Below, in pieces: positions 23,612 to 25,054 of a stretch of DNA of 25,054 bases. The DNA is from JBDKGH01 sp039798265 (GTDB lineage Bacteria > Bacteroidota > Bacteroidia > Flavobacteriales_D > Sanyastnellaceae). The stretch is from NCBI GenBank assembly GCA_039798265.1, contig JBDKGH010000123.1, positions 1 to 25,054 on the forward strand, written 5' to 3'. Every line of letters begins with the position of its first letter. The first letter of the stretch is position 1. Position numbers and translations under genes: made by a program. Under the pieces are notes generated by a model, which was given only the letters and a program-made list of their open reading frames with translations, had not been told where the DNA came from and did no database searches.

Positions 23612-25054
23612 TTAGGCTTTACCTAATTCGATCGCTAAAAGCTTTTCGATTTTTTCTTGTTCTTCACGGGCAAGATCAGCGTCAACCAAAATACGTCCAC
23701 TGTGCTCATCAACGATTACTTTCTTGCGAGCAGCAACGTCCATTTGTTTTTGTGGTGGTATTTGAATGAAAGATCCAGCAGAGGCTTCACGCTCGATGGG
23801 CACAACAGCAAGGCCGTTAGGCGCGCCACCGCGAATACGCTCATAAGCGTCCACTAAACGCTGCTCGATCAATTTTTTCGCTTCATCACTTTTCGCTCTT
23901 AAGAAAGTTTCTTCTTTTTGAGTTTCAGCGATGATTTCATCTAGCTCTTGGCGTTTCACACGAAGGTCATTTCTACGCTCTTCTAATTTGATTTTAGAAG
24001 CATCGAGAATAGCACCTTTTTGTTCGCGAGATGATTCGTATTCTTTAATACGCTTCTTGAACAATTGAATTTCGAGTTCTTGGAATTCGATCTCTTTGTT
24101 GAGCGATTCAAATTCGCGGTTGTTCTTTACTTTTTCTAATTGCTCTTTGTACTTTTTAATTGCGGCCTCGGCATCTTTAATGCTTTGTTTCTTTTCCGCG
24201 ATTTCAGTATCCAAACCATTGACTTCTTCATTGAATTTTTCAATGCGGGTGTCCAAGCCGGCTACTTCATCTTCTAAATCTTCTACTTCTAACGGCAATT
24301 CGCCACGCATAGAACGGATTTTATCGATGCGCGAATCAATCAATTGAATGTCGTACAACGCGCGAAGTTTGTCTTCTACGGTTATACCTTTTTTACTTTC
24401 TTCGCCTTCTATGAAGGCTAAACGCGGTGAGGGTTTACTGGCCATGTCTTCTATTACTTCCTGTTTGGGTTTTTCTTTTTCTTGCGGTCTGTTGATGATT
24501 GCGATTGGAGCGTATTTCACTCCTGGCTTTCCATCTGGTCCGGGTGGAACATAAATGGGGTTGGCCACAGGTTTTGGTTGTGGAGGCAACACAGGTTTCG
24601 GTGGTTCTACCACCTTTGGTGCTTCAGCTTGCGGAGCTTTGGCAGGAGCTGCTTTGGCTTTTGGAGCTTCTACTTTCGGAGTATCAGCTTTTGGAGCTTC
24701 TACTTTTGCAGTTGGTGCTGGTTTGGCTTCTGCCTTTTTTACCTCGGGCTTTTTCACCTCTGGTTTTGCTGCAGCAGCGGGTTTCTCAACAACAACTTTT
24801 TTAGGATCCACCTTGGCAGGTGCAGTCTTCTTTATTTCAGCTTTTACAGCAGGTGCTGGCTTTTTCGGTTCAGCCTTTTTAGCAACAACGGGGGCTGGTT
24901 TTGCCACCACCTTTTTCGTTGGAGCGGCTTTAACTGGAGCAGCTTTTACCGGTGCTTTTTTAGCAGGCGCTTTCTTAGCAGGTGCTGGTTTCGCCACTAC
25001 TTTTTTAGCCGGCGCTTTTTTTACCGGTGCTTTTTTAATGGGAGCCTTTTTAAT
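23612..25054 (-). CDS. Coiled-coil protein of the C4 zinc-ribbon family, cysteines lost, N-terminus beyond the window
   Basis: The frame stays open to the right edge, so the gene is incomplete at its 5' end. The GTG at 24997 is probably internal, since the same KKAP-type repeats continue for 19 more codons to the edge. Numbering from 24997, residues 1-145 are Lys/Ala/Pro-rich repeats, 146-185 a Pro-rich linker with PPGPDGKPG, and 205-385 a long coiled coil starting ITVEDKLRALYDIQLIDSRIDKI. Residues 395-440 match the zinc-ribbon end of the family (NGLAVVP, IPPQ, HSGRILVD), but the four usual Cys are S406, S409, D430 and S433. An in-frame ATG at 24445 would give a 277-residue protein of normal family length. 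Function is unknown; nucleic-acid binding by the basic tail is possible. Confidence 0.88.
   Translation of the reverse strand: MKKAPIKKAPVKKAPAKKVVAKPAPAKKAPAKKAPVKAAPVKAAPTKKVVAKPAPVVAKKAEPKKPAPAVKAEIKKTAPAKVDPKKVVVEKPAAAAKPEVKKPEVKKAEAKPAPTAKVEAPKADTPKVEAPKAKAAPAKAPQAEAPKVVEPPKPVLPPQPKPVANPIYVPPGPDGKPGVKYAPIAIINRPQEKEKPKQEVIEDMASKPSPRLAFIEGEESKKGITVEDKLRALYDIQLIDSRIDKIRSMRGELPLEVEDLEDEVAGLDTRIEKFNEEVNGLDTEIAEKKQSIKDAEAAIKKYKEQLEKVKNNREFESLNKEIEFQELEIQLFKKRIKEYESSREQKGAILDASKIKLEERRNDLRVKRQELDEIIAETQKEETFLRAKSDEAKKLIEQRLVDAYERIRGGAPNGLAVVPIEREASAGSFIQIPPQKQMDVAARKKVIVDEHSGRILVDADLAREEQEKIEKLLAIELGKA

Noticed and set aside
24499..24804. Leu-rich open frame on the plus strand
   Set aside because: It is the complement of the repetitive Lys/Ala/Pro codons of the minus-strand gene, not a real membrane protein.
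23612..25054. Repeats at the right edge considered as a CRISPR-like or satellite array
   Set aside because: The periodicity follows Lys-Lys-Ala-Pro codons in one open frame and has no constant repeat with unique spacers.

Overview
The window looks like a chromosome segment from a Bacteroidota bacterium, most likely of the order Flavobacteriales. The supporting signs are: the spc/alpha ribosomal operon order with map, infA and rpmJ after secY and no adk; carA and eno close behind rplQ; a promoter of the TAnnTTTG type; ribosome-binding sites that are mostly A-rich rather than Shine-Dalgarno; a secreted peptidase with a C-terminal type IX secretion (T9SS) sorting domain; and a zinc-ribbon family protein whose cysteines are all replaced, a form I recall from flavobacteria. 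No species can be named from the sequence alone.

Region 1 (1-9067) is a continuous plus-strand housekeeping operon: rplX (3' end only), rplE, rpsN, rpsH, rplF, rplR, rpsE, rpmD, rplO, secY, map, infA, rpmJ, rpsM, rpsK, rpsD, rpoA, rplQ. It ends in a strong hairpin terminator. It couples ribosome assembly with protein export (SecY), N-terminal methionine removal, translation initiation (IF-1) and the RNA polymerase alpha subunit. rpmD (59 aa) and rpmJ (38 aa) are short genes that are easy to miss. S14, S4 and L36 are all zinc-independent or zinc-depleted forms.

Region 2 (9087-14110) holds carA behind a good Bacteroidota promoter that predicts an almost leaderless mRNA, a multidomain lipoprotein, a DUF1761 membrane protein on the minus strand, and eno. 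Both convergent or terminal junctions carry hairpins.

Region 3 (14125-18709) is accessory. It has a membrane-anchored diheme cytochrome c, a divergent glycosyltransferase, and a tight minus-strand trio: PIG-L/LmbE-type deacetylase, CarB-like ATP-grasp ligase and HAD phosphatase. The glycosyltransferase and the HAD gene converge so closely that their stop codons share TTAA. The trio is the best candidate here for a little-described pathway, possibly amine unmasking followed by ligation on a glycan or small molecule. That reading is inference.

Region 4 (18767-25054) holds a YhhQ/Vut_1 transporter (probable queuosine precursor uptake) two bases downstream of a secreted M1 aminopeptidase, a divergent helical-repeat protein of unknown function, and a coiled-coil protein of the zinc-ribbon family. 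The last has a long Lys/Ala/Pro-rich N-terminal tail and runs off the right edge of the window.

No gene-free stretch exceeds 300 bases. The largest gaps are 12614-12767 and 21868-22026, both divergent promoter regions. I saw no tRNA, rRNA, CRISPR array, insertion sequence or prophage gene.
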